Source of the DNA: Sacculina carcini
Lineage: Eukaryota > Arthropoda > Thecostraca > Sacculinidae
Length of the DNA stretch: 64,000 nucleotides
Assembly: GCA_916048095.2 (NCBI GenBank)
Contig: OU696574.1
Location: 4,031,001-4,095,000, forward strand
Direction: 5' to 3'
Under the pieces are notes generated by a model. It saw only the letters and a list, made by a program, of their open reading frames with translations. It was not told where the DNA came from and did no database searches. Shown piece after piece: positions 8,384 through 17,653 of this stretch. The stretch's first letter is position 1, and every line of letters begins with the position of its first letter. The position numbers and the translations under genes were made by a program.

Positions 8384-11300
8384 ATGGCAGGAAAGAGACA
8401 GTTGGAGGTTGACGAAGTAGTAGAGAAAATTAGGGACGTAGCTATGGTAGGAAATGTTAGTATATACCTTAAAAAGATTATTGAATATTATAGCCGTAGA
8501 TATAAAACTAATGTAAAAGCCTTCATCATTCATCTTGACTTTACACGACCCGACGACATCCGACAATGCATCCACTCGATCGAAACGACAATGGACACCC
8601 TCATCAACACCATCAAGGAGGGTGTGCATCCTGAGGACCTGGTAGGCGTCACACTGTCCAACAGCAACATCCGGCATGACGCCTACGTGGTGCCCCGACC
8701 AGCCAAAGATTTCACGGCGTCACTCTTGGCACAGAGGTGAGCAAGATTGCATATTTGATTATATGTTGAGATTTCGCTTGACTACATCAAGTGTTTAAAA
8801 ATAATTTATGTTGTATTTCAGACTGGAAAAAATAGCGCAGTCCAACGCGTCGTTTGTCACCGAAAATTCCAGTCTCGTGCTCAAGGTGACGCATATTGCC
8901 AGACGTCCACCGCACGACATCCCGGACGACGAAATGGAGGGCTCGGCGCGGCTCAAGAACACCGGCGATTTCGCCACGTGGTTCTCCCGGAAGAACTGTT
9001 TCTTCCGTGTACTTGGCACACAGTGTTTGCTCCGGGCACTGGCTGCTGCCAGATACATTGCGGAGAACCACGCCGCGTCGAGCGCCTTCCGAATGCGTGT
9101 TCAGCGTCTGGCAAGGGACCCCGCAAGTTTCATGTCTGAGGCCAGGGAATTGTGTGAACGTTCCGGGGTAGACTTTTCCCTGCCCAGCATGGGCTTGCGG
9201 GAGCTCCAAAAGTTGGTGGCTGGTTGGTCGGAGTACCGGGTCCATGTCTACTCGACGGATCATTTTGGGCGACTCGGCGCAACCTTCGGTGAGTAATTAG
9301 AAGAAATATTCCACTAGCGTTAATGATTTGCATTCATATAATTCAATTTGCATTAATTCGCATGTGTGTGTGTTTCAGGCACAGGACATCATCATCTCTA
9401 TCTTTACCATCATCATCATCATTTCGACGTCATCACCAAGATCACGGCATTCCTCGACACGAAATATTTCTGCGAGGAATGCCAAACCCGTTACACCCGT
9501 CCTGGGGAGCATACCTGTGCCGGAGGCTGCAATGACTGCGGATTGCCTCATCGATGCCAGCGGGAAGGTGCGTTAATCCATTGTCCTGAATGTAGTTTGA
9601 ATTTCATATCCCGCTCCTGTTTCGAGGCTCACAAACAATCACGCTGTAAGGTGCGGCGTGGGTGTCGCAGATGTGGCGATGTGCTTTACAAATCGTATAG
9701 CAAAAATCGCCATATCTGTGGCACTCACATATGCCCTTACTGTCGTGAACGAGTCACGAACCACTAGCTCATAGATGCGGAAAATGTCCATCGTTGCTTT
9801 CTCCAACCTTCGCATCCTTCTTCTGTCAACAAAAAACAAATCTATATCTTTTACGACTTTGAGTGTATGATTGACACCAGCACCAGCCTTCACATTCCTA
9901 ATCATTGTGTCGCACACGTATGTTGTGAGTCCTGCTTTGATCGCATTGACCGGCCATGCACTGACTGTGGGACAGAGCAGCACGAACATGTGTTCTCTGG
10001 CCCGACGACAAGACAAGACTTTGGTCAGTGGCTTTTCACGCTCAAGGACGCGAAAGTCATTGCCCATTATGCCCAAGGTTATGACAACAACATTGTTGCC
10101 AATTACGCGTTGAGCCAAGTTGTGGTGCCAGACCTGATCATGAACGGCAGAAAAATCCTCTCCATGGAATTTATAAATTCCAAACTCCAATTCATTGATT
10201 CCTTCAGTTTCCTTCCTATGCCTCTTGCGAAATTTTCCAAAACTTTCAACATTCCTGTCCGTAAAGGTTTCTTCCCTCACCTCCTCAACACTACGGACAA
10301 TCAAAATTATGTAGGTCCTTTTCCTTCAGCCGATATGTTCGACCCGGGTCGCATGTCCACCGAACAGCGCGCCGAGTTTCTCACTTGGCATGCCTCGCAG
10401 GTGGGCCGGCAGTATGACCTGCGCCAGGAAATGAGAGCGTACTGCCGCGACGATATCAATGTACTTCGTCTCGGTAGTATGCGTTTCCGCCAACAATTCA
10501 TCGATGTGACTGAGGTGGACCCATTTCAGAGCATCACGCTTCCATCTACGTGTCATGAGGTGTGGCGTCAAAAGTTTTTGCGCAAAGACAGCGTCGCGTT
10601 GATACCGAACCATGAGCACTACCGACCATGTGGCAACTACTCGAAGAAATCGATCCAGTGGCTGGAACTGGAGGCGTCGTCTCGCGACATCAATATCCAG
10701 CACGCATTGAACTCTGGTGAGGTGCGTATTGGGTCGTACAAAGTGGACGGCTATGCCAAAGTGGGAGAACAACACCTGCTTTTCGAGTTTCTCGGTTGCT
10801 ATTTTCTCGGTTGCTATTTTCATGGTCATCGGCATTCTGGGATGTGCTCAAACGGCGCCAGCAAAAACTGTCGCTATGTGATGAACAGTGGGGCTCCATC
10901 AACGCGCCATCTATATGATGGTACAATGGCTCGTCTGGCGATACTGCGAGCCCGAACCGACACAACTCTCATCACCATCTGGGAATGTGAATTTGATGCA
11001 CTGCTTCGAGACGATGACGACCAATGTTGTCGCGCCGAGGCAGTGCAAGTCTTGCCGCCGATGAATGTTCGGGACGCGTTCTACGGAGGGCGAACAGAGG
11101 TGTTTCGTCACTACGCCGAATGTGCTGGTGACGAGCGGATCGAGTACGTTGATGTGTGCTCCTTGTATCCTTACATCCTTAAAAACGGCAAATTTCCCCT
11201 TGGTCATCCTTCTCACATTTTCCGTCCTCCCATCACAGATTTTCACAAATATTTTGGCATCATTTATTGCACCATTCTCCCTCCACAAAATCTTCACGTT

Positions 11301-12495
11301 CCCGTCCTTCCCGCACGCATCAACGACCGCCTCATGTTCACTCTGTGTAGAACATGTGCCGAGCAGGGTATCGGTGGCAATTTCACCACGAGGTCGCCGC
11401 CGTGTCACCATTCGGACGAGGAGCGCAGTATCACTTCCAGCTGGGTGTCGCTGGAAGTAGCAAAAGCTTTGGGGTTGGGATATCGGCTCACTTCCATCCA
11501 CGAGTTCTGGCACTTTGCCAACACCACACAGCTCAACGACGGCGAGGCAGGCGGATTGTTTGCACAATATGTAAACAAGTACGCCCTCAAGGTCGGCGCC
11601 GAGGGTTATCCCGCTCACGTGCAGACTGACGATGACCGACACGACTACCGACAGACTCTCGAAGCGCGTGAGGGTATAACCCTGCCGACCATTGAGAGGA
11701 TTCCGGGCCTGAGAGCTGTGGCCAAATTGTGCCTCAACAGCCAGTGGGGCAAGTTGGCTCAGCGCGCAAACCTGGGGCAGACTGAATACGTCACTTCCAT
11801 GCGTCGTGTTTACGATCTGCTGGAGGATCCCGTCATGGAGGTCTCCGCGTGTGACCTCATATCGGTGGCTGACGATAGTGAGGGGGACAGCACAATGCAC
11901 GATGTATGGAGGCTGACGTATTCCCATCGACAAGACAAGACTGTGGCCGGTCCGCTTAAAACTAACATCATCCTTGCTGCTTTTGTCACATGCCAAGCCC
12001 GACTTTATCTTTACTCTTTCCTGCAACTCCTTAATCCTTTTCAGCTAATATACTGTGACACAGATTCAGTCATTTACAAAGCATCACCAGAAATGCCGCG
12101 CATACACACATCACATTTTCTCGGCGACATGACTGACGAACTGACTTGTTTCGGGGCAGGCAGCTATATTTCTCATATAGTCTGTTTGTCTCCCAAAAAT
12201 TACGCTTTTACTGTACACACACCAGACGGGGGACCAACCAAGACAGACCAAGACTATAATAAAAATGCGCGGTATCACACAAACACACGACACGCAGCAG
12301 CTTATTTCCTTGGACGCTTTCCGATCCTTGTTAGAGGCGCCTGGTTCCACAATCAAAGTCCCCTTTCGACAATTTAAAAAGACTGCAGATTTTAAGATAA
12401 TTACGGTGGGAGGGGAAAAAATTAATAGGTTAGTGTCCAGTAAACGCAGGGTCTTTCCCGATTATCGTACCTTCCCGTATGGCTTCATCGACTGA
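8384..12495 (+). pseudogene. Protein-primed DNA polymerase B of Polinton, three exons, one in-frame TAG, one frameshift
   Basis: Replicates the element from its protein-bound ends. Exons: 8384-8736, 8822-9288 and 9379 onward; both introns are GT-AG (85 and 90 nt) and join in phase. Exons 1-2 form the N-terminal domain of this polymerase family (AQSNASF, then a CLLRALAAAR segment). Exon 3 starts with a His-rich stretch and has several Cys/His pairs of a zinc-binding region. The frame runs on through TAG 9765-9767 to exonuclease motif YDFEC (9,852), then exo II (HYAQGYDNN), exo III (YCRDDINVL), polymerase motif A (DVCSLYP, 11,149), motif B (LNSQWGKLAQ, 11,730) and motif C (YCDTDS, 12,050). All catalytic acidic residues are present. 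The last ~76 codons are in the +1 frame from 12265 because of an extra-base situation in the A-run 12261-12265. Roughly 1,290 codons in all, normal for the family. Confidence 0.9.
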
Positions 12496-12782
12496 CCGAC
12501 CGACCGACCGACCGACCGACATCATCATCATCGTTATTTATTGCTATTTATTTGTTGTGTTACCAGTGCTAGTTGTGCTAGGTGTGTTAGTTGTGCTAGA
12601 TGTATTGGTTTATAATATAAAAGTGTCGGCTGTGTTAGTGTGTTAATTGTGCTAGTGTGTTAGCTGTGTTAGTGTGTACACATGTTTCGGTGTGTGTGTG
12701 TGTGCGTGTGTATGTGTGTGTGTGTATGTGTATGCGTATGTTGAACCGGTTTTCGAGAACCCCGGCACGCGCCGACGTGTGT

Positions 12783-12844
<62 letters not shown>

Positions 12845-12850
12845 GCTTTA
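12496..12850. repeat. GACC and TG microsatellites around inverted-repeat arm
   Basis: Immediately after the polymerase stop come about eight CGAC units, then TGTGTTAG-type degenerate repeats and two (TG)n tracts. The second tract is about 60 bp (12,778-12,841). Between them sits the 43-nt arm at 12,735-12,777. Open frames here are repeat artefacts. Confidence 0.85.
12735..12777 (-). repeat. 43-nt inverted repeat, right arm
   Basis: Reverse complement of 2,581-2,623 with one mismatch. Like the left arm it sits between dinucleotide tracts, here (TG)n on both sides, so the inverted identity continues imperfectly into the microsatellites. Confidence 0.85.
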
Positions 12851-12900
12851 ATATACAAGTGTTGACGTGTAAACGTGTCATTCAATTGATAATCACCGAG

Positions 12901-13167
12901 ATGGTGACGCATATAATATTGCTGCTTCTTTCACTATTGCTCATTGTCAGTCATGTTGAATGTTTAATTGCAGAGCTGGTAATTGTGGGATTGTTATATG
13001 ATCCGATTAAGCGCCGAGGGTGTTTGGCTAGTGATGCTCAGCGCAAAATCGGTCTCACATCAGCAAATCCTTTATATAATACCCTTATAGTTAAACGAAG
13101 ATCAGTTTCATCGATACGGCGAGTATGGAAACGTTTGACCCACGTCTTGTTACACCGTTCACAATGA
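12901..13167 (+). CDS. Possible small membrane protein (88 codons)
   Basis: Begins MVTHIILLLLSLLLIVSHVE, a strong hydrophobic segment that could be a signal peptide or membrane anchor. A second hydrophobic stretch (LIAELVIVGLLY) and a basic C-terminal half follow. It overlaps the first 43 nt of the ATPase gene in another frame, and the ATPase TATA box lies inside it. Small membrane proteins occur in adintovirus-like elements, but I do not recognise this one and no promoter is evident. It may be chance. Confidence 0.25.
   Translation: MVTHIILLLLSLLLIVSHVECLIAELVIVGLLYDPIKRRGCLASDAQRKIGLTSANPLYNTLIVKRRSVSSIRRVWKRLTHVLLHRSQ
13072..13079 (+). promoter_or_regulatory. TATA box of the ATPase gene
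   Basis: TTATATAA about 45 nt upstream of the ATPase ATG (13125), with an initiator-like ATCAGTTTC about 30 nt downstream. Spacing matches the other Polinton promoters here. Confidence 0.6.
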
Positions 13168-13784
13168 TCTTGTCCGGTCCTTCAGGGTCCGGCAAGAGTC
13201 AATTTATAGTCGACATGCTGACACGGGCGGACCAAGTGCTCACCCGAAGCCCCGATTATGTACTGTATTGCCACGGAACTGCAGCGCCCGATCATATAAA
13301 TAAGGATTTAGTTAACGAGATGCGGTACGGAGTGCCATCGCATGAGGAAATTCAACGATTGGCAAGCAAACATAAACACGGCAATGGTTGCATGGTCATT
13401 TTCGACGACTTACTGGATGCTGTGGAAGGGCCTGTTGTACGAGACATGTTTACGAGAACGTCGCGTCACGACAACATGAGTGTACTATTTGTCACCCAAA
13501 ACACGTTTCTCAAGTCGCCCAACTACTGCACAATCAGTCTAAATACAAATTATTATGTATTTTTCCGTAATTTTCGAGATCAAACACCACTGCGCGCATT
13601 TGCTCAGCAGTACATGCCAGATAATATCAGATTCATTATGGATGTTTATAGAGACGTAATGAAGAAAATGTACGGTCATTTGCTTGTGGATTTGCGTCAA
13701 CAAACTGACAACAGACTACGTGTGCGTAGCAATGTGTTGGAACAACCCATAACAGTATATCTTCCCGCTTTGAGGTATAAATAG
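13125..13784 (+). CDS. Polinton genome-packaging ATPase (FtsK/HerA type)
   Basis: Intact 219-residue protein, the typical length of the Polinton/adintovirus packaging ATPase that pumps the genome into capsids. Walker A is GPSGSGKS at residues 18-25. Walker B is CMVIFDD at about 89-95, followed by a sensor-like FVTQN at 122-126. The central PLRAFAQQYMPD region is also typical. The start at 13125 is supported by a TATA box 45 nt upstream and by the family length. The final codons plus stop (TATAAATAG) double as the TATA box of the next gene. No breaks, unlike its neighbours. Confidence 0.9.
   Translation: METFDPRLVTPFTMILSGPSGSGKSQFIVDMLTRADQVLTRSPDYVLYCHGTAAPDHINKDLVNEMRYGVPSHEEIQRLASKHKHGNGCMVIFDDLLDAVEGPVVRDMFTRTSRHDNMSVLFVTQNTFLKSPNYCTISLNTNYYVFFRNFRDQTPLRAFAQQYMPDNIRFIMDVYRDVMKKMYGHLLVDLRQQTDNRLRVRSNVLEQPITVYLPALRYK
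13776..13784 (+). promoter_or_regulatory. TATA box overlapping the ATPase stop codon
   Basis: TATAAATAG: the last two sense codons and TAG stop of the ATPase. It lies 35-43 nt upstream of the next ATG (13819), so termination codon and promoter share bases. Confidence 0.55.
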
Positions 13785-13818
13785 CACATATAGTTGAACA
13801 AGTGAATCATTTGTCAAC

Positions 13819-14091
13819 ATGTCGTCGACGTTGCAACGCTGTTGGCCGACAATCGAATCACTTCCGCGTCTCACACACCGTCAACAAAAAGCCGTTCTCA
13901 ACACGTACGACCCTGCTCTGATACGGGCTATTTGTGAAATTTGTCATAACCTGTTGCAAGACCGCGTCCCTTTGGAAAAAGAACAAAAGCGTCGCCTATC
14001 CAAATACAAGAAAATACTGCGTAAATTGGATGACAAACGTCCGTCACTGAAGAAAAAACAACGAGTGTTGGTGCAAAGCGGAAATTTTTAA
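13819..14091 (+). CDS. Conserved small basic Polinton protein
   Basis: Intact 90-residue protein. A central segment with ALIRAICEICHNLLQ is followed by KRRLSKYKKILRKLDDKRPS and a tail KKKQRVLVQSGNF. This pattern (a hydrophobic helix with Cys, then a Lys/Arg-rich segment and a VLVQ.G-F end) is common in animal Polinton elements, usually near the packaging ATPase and structural genes. Its biochemical role is unknown to me; a nucleic-acid-binding virion protein is plausible. It has its own TATA box at 13776. Confidence 0.75.
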   Translation: MSSTLQRCWPTIESLPRLTHRQQKAVLNTYDPALIRAICEICHNLLQDRVPLEKEQKRRLSKYKKILRKLDDKRPSLKKKQRVLVQSGNF

Positions 14092-14120
14092 AGCGTTCTT
14101 ATACCCGTGGTTGCATCGGT

Positions 14121-14126
14121 TATAAG
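14121..14126 (+). promoter_or_regulatory. TATA-like box of the next Polinton gene
   Basis: TATAAG, 22-27 nt upstream of ATG 14148. It is a weaker match and closer than the other boxes. Confidence 0.4.
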
Positions 14127-14147
14127 CTGTATACTGTCTGCAAAGTA

Positions 14148-14674
14148 ATGAGCGCCTTCCAACGAATGGTTCTCATATCGCAAGCCACATATGATGAAAT
14201 GCAAGGTCGAACCATAGCCGCACCCACACCCTCTCTAGAACAAATTCTCAACAAGTCTACAGGGAATGCCGAAGCGAAACGGATCGAGTACATGAACGCC
14301 TGGCGCCCTGAACAGGCCACCGCTCCTGCTCCGTCTGTAGAGACTGATAAATGGCTCCAACTTGTACCATCCAGCTATAAAAACACGCACAATTCGTGCT
14401 TTCCCAATTGAGTAATGTGCTGAGATGGGACAACAACACCGGTATCATTTATCTCAATCACGCACAAATTCCTCGGAGCAATATTGTCGACGTGGTAAAC
14501 TATATCGTTCGACGTCGTAAAAGTGTTCCTGAGCCAACAGGGTGGGCACAGCTGCGACAATTGATTGAGTCGTTGAATTTACCGCGAGAAGTTGCTCCGA
14601 ATATTCACGGGCAGCGAGTTTCGACAGTTGATCAACGATCGGCAAATATCCCACGCAAATGGATAGTAGGCTGA
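14148..14674 (+). pseudogene. Conserved Polinton protein of unknown function, frameshifted
   Basis: First part (14148 to about 14,380) starts MSAFQRMVLISQATYDEMQG and has a Pro/Ala-rich linker. The second part is in another frame (open from about 14,384 to 14674) and carries a compact domain with LRWDNNTGIIYL, IPRSNIVDVVNYIVRRRK, EPTGW and LIESLNLP. This domain architecture is frequent in animal Polintons, just upstream of capsid or integrase genes. The frames meet in the A-run 14379-14383, so a one-base change there broke a single gene of about 175 codons. The 3' end overlaps the integrase start by 16 nt. Function unknown. Confidence 0.65.
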
Positions 14675-15612
14675 TTTGGTCGCAAAGAACCAAACAACTC
14701 CATCGTCCAGTACGTAAGCGCTTCGTACACAATGCATACACCTCCACTGGACTAAATGATACATGGCAAGTTGATTTGTGCGATGTTTCACGTCTGCGTG
14801 GGCATAACACACAAGTACGTTATTTGTTGGGTGTAATTGACGTGTTTAGCAGACAAGCATATGTGCGTGCATTACATAGTAAACGGGGACCGGCCGTGGC
14901 CAAAGCAATGAACCATATTCTCACCAACAATTGCACACCGATGCAAATAATGAGCGACCATGGTGGTGAATTCACAGGGCGAGAATTTCAACGTGTAATG
15001 AAAGAGCACAACATCTATCATTATACGACATCTACAATCATACGGAAGGCATGGATAATTGAACGATTTTTCCGTACTCTGCTCTCGCTGATACACAAGT
15101 TTATGACCGAAAACAACACAAAACACTTTGTCAAAAATCTACCTCAATTGGTGAATTTGTATAACAGCACTGTACATAGATCAATCGGTATGGCACCTCG
15201 CACTGTAACTTTATCAAATCAACACTTGGCCAACACATTGACGCGCAAAAAGCAAACACCAAAGCTTCGTGTAGGCGATCATGTGCGAATGTTTATTCCG
15301 AAAACTCTATTTGAAAAAGGATATCGACAGACATTTAGCAACGAAACGTTCAAAATTGATTCCATATACAAACGTCGATCAATTCCGATGTATAAGTTGT
15401 GTGATGATGATGGAAATTTGATTACCGGGACATTTTACTATCAAGAACTTCAACGTGTTTTAATACAACATGAATATTGGAACATTGTCTTTGCGACCGA
15501 TTTAGTCAAACCGTTTTTTAAATATATTTCAAGTATGATTGAAAATTATTATATTCTCGTCTCTGCCAAACATCGACTTGGCGATCCCGATATAATGAGT
15601 ATCGTGACATGA
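14659..15612 (+). CDS. Polinton DDE integrase
   Basis: 317-residue retroviral-type integrase that inserts the element DNA. The rve core begins at DTWQVDL (catalytic Asp about residue 39). The second acidic residue is in MSDHGGEF (Asp 100) and the third in RKAWIIERFFRTL (Glu 135), close to the canonical spacing. The C-terminal part has VGDHVRMFIPK, KGYRQTFSNETFKI and GTFYYQELQRV, the SH3-like or chromo-like tail found in Polinton integrases. No obvious N-terminal HHCC domain is in this frame, although LHRPVRKR marks the usual linker. The ORF is uninterrupted. It is the last rightward gene of the element. Confidence 0.9.
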   Translation: MDSRLIWSQRTKQLHRPVRKRFVHNAYTSTGLNDTWQVDLCDVSRLRGHNTQVRYLLGVIDVFSRQAYVRALHSKRGPAVAKAMNHILTNNCTPMQIMSDHGGEFTGREFQRVMKEHNIYHYTTSTIIRKAWIIERFFRTLLSLIHKFMTENNTKHFVKNLPQLVNLYNSTVHRSIGMAPRTVTLSNQHLANTLTRKKQTPKLRVGDHVRMFIPKTLFEKGYRQTFSNETFKIDSIYKRRSIPMYKLCDDDGNLITGTFYYQELQRVLIQHEYWNIVFATDLVKPFFKYISSMIENYYILVSAKHRLGDPDIMSIVT

Positions 15613-15619
15613 AATAGAA

Positions 15620-16045
15620 ATAAAGGAAAAAAGTTAGGTTGGGCATAGAATAAAGAATAAATATAATAAGAAAGGAAGAATAAGAAATGAAAAAATAAAA
15701 GTTGGGTTGGGTCGGGTTAGGTCGGGTTGGGTATATAATAAAGAAAAAAAGTTAGGTTGGGCATAGAATAAAGAATAAATATAATAAGAAAGGAAGAATA
15801 AGAAATAAAACTAAAAGTTGGGTTGGGTCGGGTTAGGTATAGAATAAAGAAAAAAAAGTTAGGTTAGGTATACACAAAAAAGTTAGGTTAGGTATATAAT
15901 AAAGAAGTTAGGTTAGGTATACAATAAAAAAGTTAGGTTAGGTATGGAATACACAAAAAAGTTAGGTTAGGTATACACAAAGAAGTTAGGTTAGGTATGG
16001 AATACAAAAAAAATGTTAGGTTAGGTATACACAAAAAAGTTTGGT
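15620..16045 (+). repeat. Telomere-like GTTAGGTTAGG tandem repeats after the integrase
   Basis: A duplicated ~110-bp unit (starting near 15,633 and 15,744) with GTTGGGTTGGG and AATAAAGAATAAATA is followed by at least seven units ending GTTAGGTTAGGTAT separated by A-rich spacers (15,857-16,027). No ORF. Position directly outside the integrase makes it a candidate right terminal region of the Polinton. The similarity to TTAGG telomere repeats is notable, but the array is degenerate and interspersed. Confidence 0.7.
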
Positions 16046-16711
16046 TAGAAAAAAAATCACAAAGTGGCGTGCTCTACTACTCAAGTGATACAAAAAACGT
16101 GTAAAATTGGCAAAATTCTCAAATACATCCAGAATTACACTTGAACACCGGGTGACTAAAATTAATTCATTTTTCTACTATTTCTCAGTAACTATTTGTC
16201 ACACATCAAAATTAATTATACCATCGTGCTAGAAATTTTGTTTTCTACAATACGGTATAATTCTTAATTTTCCAAAGTGTATCTGAAGGAAGTGACGGCG
16301 GTGTAAAGTCAAAAGAACATATTGACAATTTGACAGCTATTATGCGCACTTGCGATTACACAGGAATATACTACTGTGTAGAGAATTTTGTGTTCCACAA
16401 GAAAAGGTAAAATTTATACCCACAAATGATACAAAAAACGTGTAAAATTGGCAAAATTCTCAAATACATCCAAAATTACACTTGAACACCGGGTGACTAA
16501 AATTAATTGATTCTTCTACCCATTTCTCAGGAACTGTTTGTCATACATAAAAATTAATTATACCATCGTGCTAGAAATTTTGTTTTCTACAATACGGTAT
16601 AATTCTTAATTTTCCAAAGTGTATCTGAAGGAAGTTTCGGCGGTGTAAAGTCAAAATGTCATGTTGCCAATTTGACAGCTATTATGCGTACTTGCGATTA
16701 CACATGAATAT

Positions 16712-17653
16712 ATGTGGCGTTTGGGTTGCCACGGAACAACACAAGCTGATAACGTGAGTGCTTTGGACCGACTGTATTCACACTCACTGACACAACAGGA
16801 CAGGACGATCGGACACTCGTACAAACAAGCTCACGCACACATGGTCCTACAACACAATGACACGGACAAACATGACACACAGACATACAGACAAACAGGC
16901 GTACACACAGCTGGTAGGGTCACGAGGTGGCGCGAGACGAAATTCGTGTGGCACCACACGACTCCCCCACCAGAAGCGGAGCGGTATTTTCGTAGACATC
17001 GCAATATGCTGGCGTGTCATACTGCACTGCAGCACGAGGCCAAGTGAATTTGGAACAATTGAGTCGACCTCGTGCTGCACAGTTGGTGACGAAGTTCGCA
17101 GATTATTGCAGAAACTGCATCCAGCAAGAAGACGAGGCAATATTCTTGTGTTGTCTTCTTGCTGCGCAGACGTTTGCTCGTCGGTGATTTTACGTCCGGC
17201 GTCCGTAGGAGAAAATTGACGGAGTACGGCACCGGACGGAGTCGGTCCTGGATGGTGTGATGCTGGTGCGTCTGGTCAGCAACTGATGATGCCTCGCTCT
17301 TAGCGAGACACAGAAGGCTGCGACACAGACGGATAGTCGATGCGCAGGCAGACGAAATGCAACAGATTAGGCGCAGATGAATTGTCAAAATAATTTCACT
17401 TAGCATCACACCATCCGACGTCCTGACCACCAACGTGAGTGCTTTGGACCGACTGAACTTACAAGTACAGACACAACAGGACAGGACGATCGGACACTCG
17501 TACAAACAAGCTCACGCACACATGGTCCTACAACACAATGACACGGACAAACATGACACACAGACATACAGACAAACAGGCGTACACACAGTTGGTAGGG
17601 TCACGAGGTGGCGCGAGACGAAATTCGTGTGGCACCACACGACTCCCCCACTA
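16712..17653. mobile_element. Insert with 220-bp direct terminal repeats and stem-loop core
   Basis: Interrupts a satellite unit (left neighbour GAATATA, right neighbour TAGATAAT). Two 220-bp near-identical direct repeats (16,751-16,970 and 17,432-17,651) differ mainly in an internal 14-nt patch. They flank a 461-nt core with no long ORF. The left copy is preceded by 39 nt that contain the hairpin GTGGC...GCCAC. It looks like a TRIM-type or other non-autonomous terminal-repeat element. No PBS or polypurine tract is convincing and no target duplication is clear. Confidence 0.6.
16971..17431. other. Stem-loop-rich module between the direct repeats
   Basis: Perfect inverted repeats in order: 17,029-17,039 with 17,068-17,078 (11 bp); 17,122-17,133 with 17,153-17,164 (12 bp); 17,193-17,199 with 17,232-17,238 (7 bp, plus an inner 5-bp CCGTA/TACGG pair); 17,293-17,298 with 17,302-17,307 (6 bp, 3-nt loop). 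The last is enclosed by 17,250-17,263 with 17,403-17,416 (14 bp). Such an ordered series is unexpected by chance and suggests a folded RNA or a DNA structure. No tRNA, rRNA or known ribozyme signature could be confirmed. Confidence 0.6.

Larger units (their letters stand above)
1..16045. mobile_element. Polinton/Maverick (adintovirus-type) element, left end outside window
   Basis: Large self-synthesising DNA transposon or endogenous virus. The hallmark set is present: protein-primed family B DNA polymerase, FtsK/HerA-type packaging ATPase, retroviral-type integrase, hexon-like major capsid protein, penton-like proteins and a basic core protein. Genes are arranged in two divergent blocks from about 6.9-8.4 kb: capsid genes leftward, replication and integration genes rightward. 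The integrase is outermost on the right, as is usual near a Polinton terminus. I see no left terminus and cannot define the terminal inverted repeats; the repeats at 15,620-16,045 are a candidate right end. In-frame stops (core, capsid, polymerase), frameshifts in A-runs and a 3.2-kb repeat insertion show that the copy is degraded. Family assignment is secure; the outer boundaries are inferred. Confidence 0.9.

Noticed and set aside
760-9767. TAG reassigned to an amino acid genome-wide
   Set aside because: TAG ends the intact ATPase gene, the C6orf136-like gene and pol of element C at sensible positions.
12901-13124. Strong claim of a membrane protein gene before the ATPase
   Set aside because: Listed only at low confidence: overlaps the ATPase start and its TATA box, no recognised family.
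15620-16045. True telomere or interstitial telomere
   Set aside because: Repeats are degenerate and broken by A-rich spacers and flanked by transposon DNA on both sides; only a resemblance is claimed.
17283-17316. Possible hammerhead ribozyme (CTGATGA followed by a 6-bp stem)
   Set aside because: The required GAAA after stem II and a matching stem III with a cleavage triplet are not in place, so the similarity is partial.
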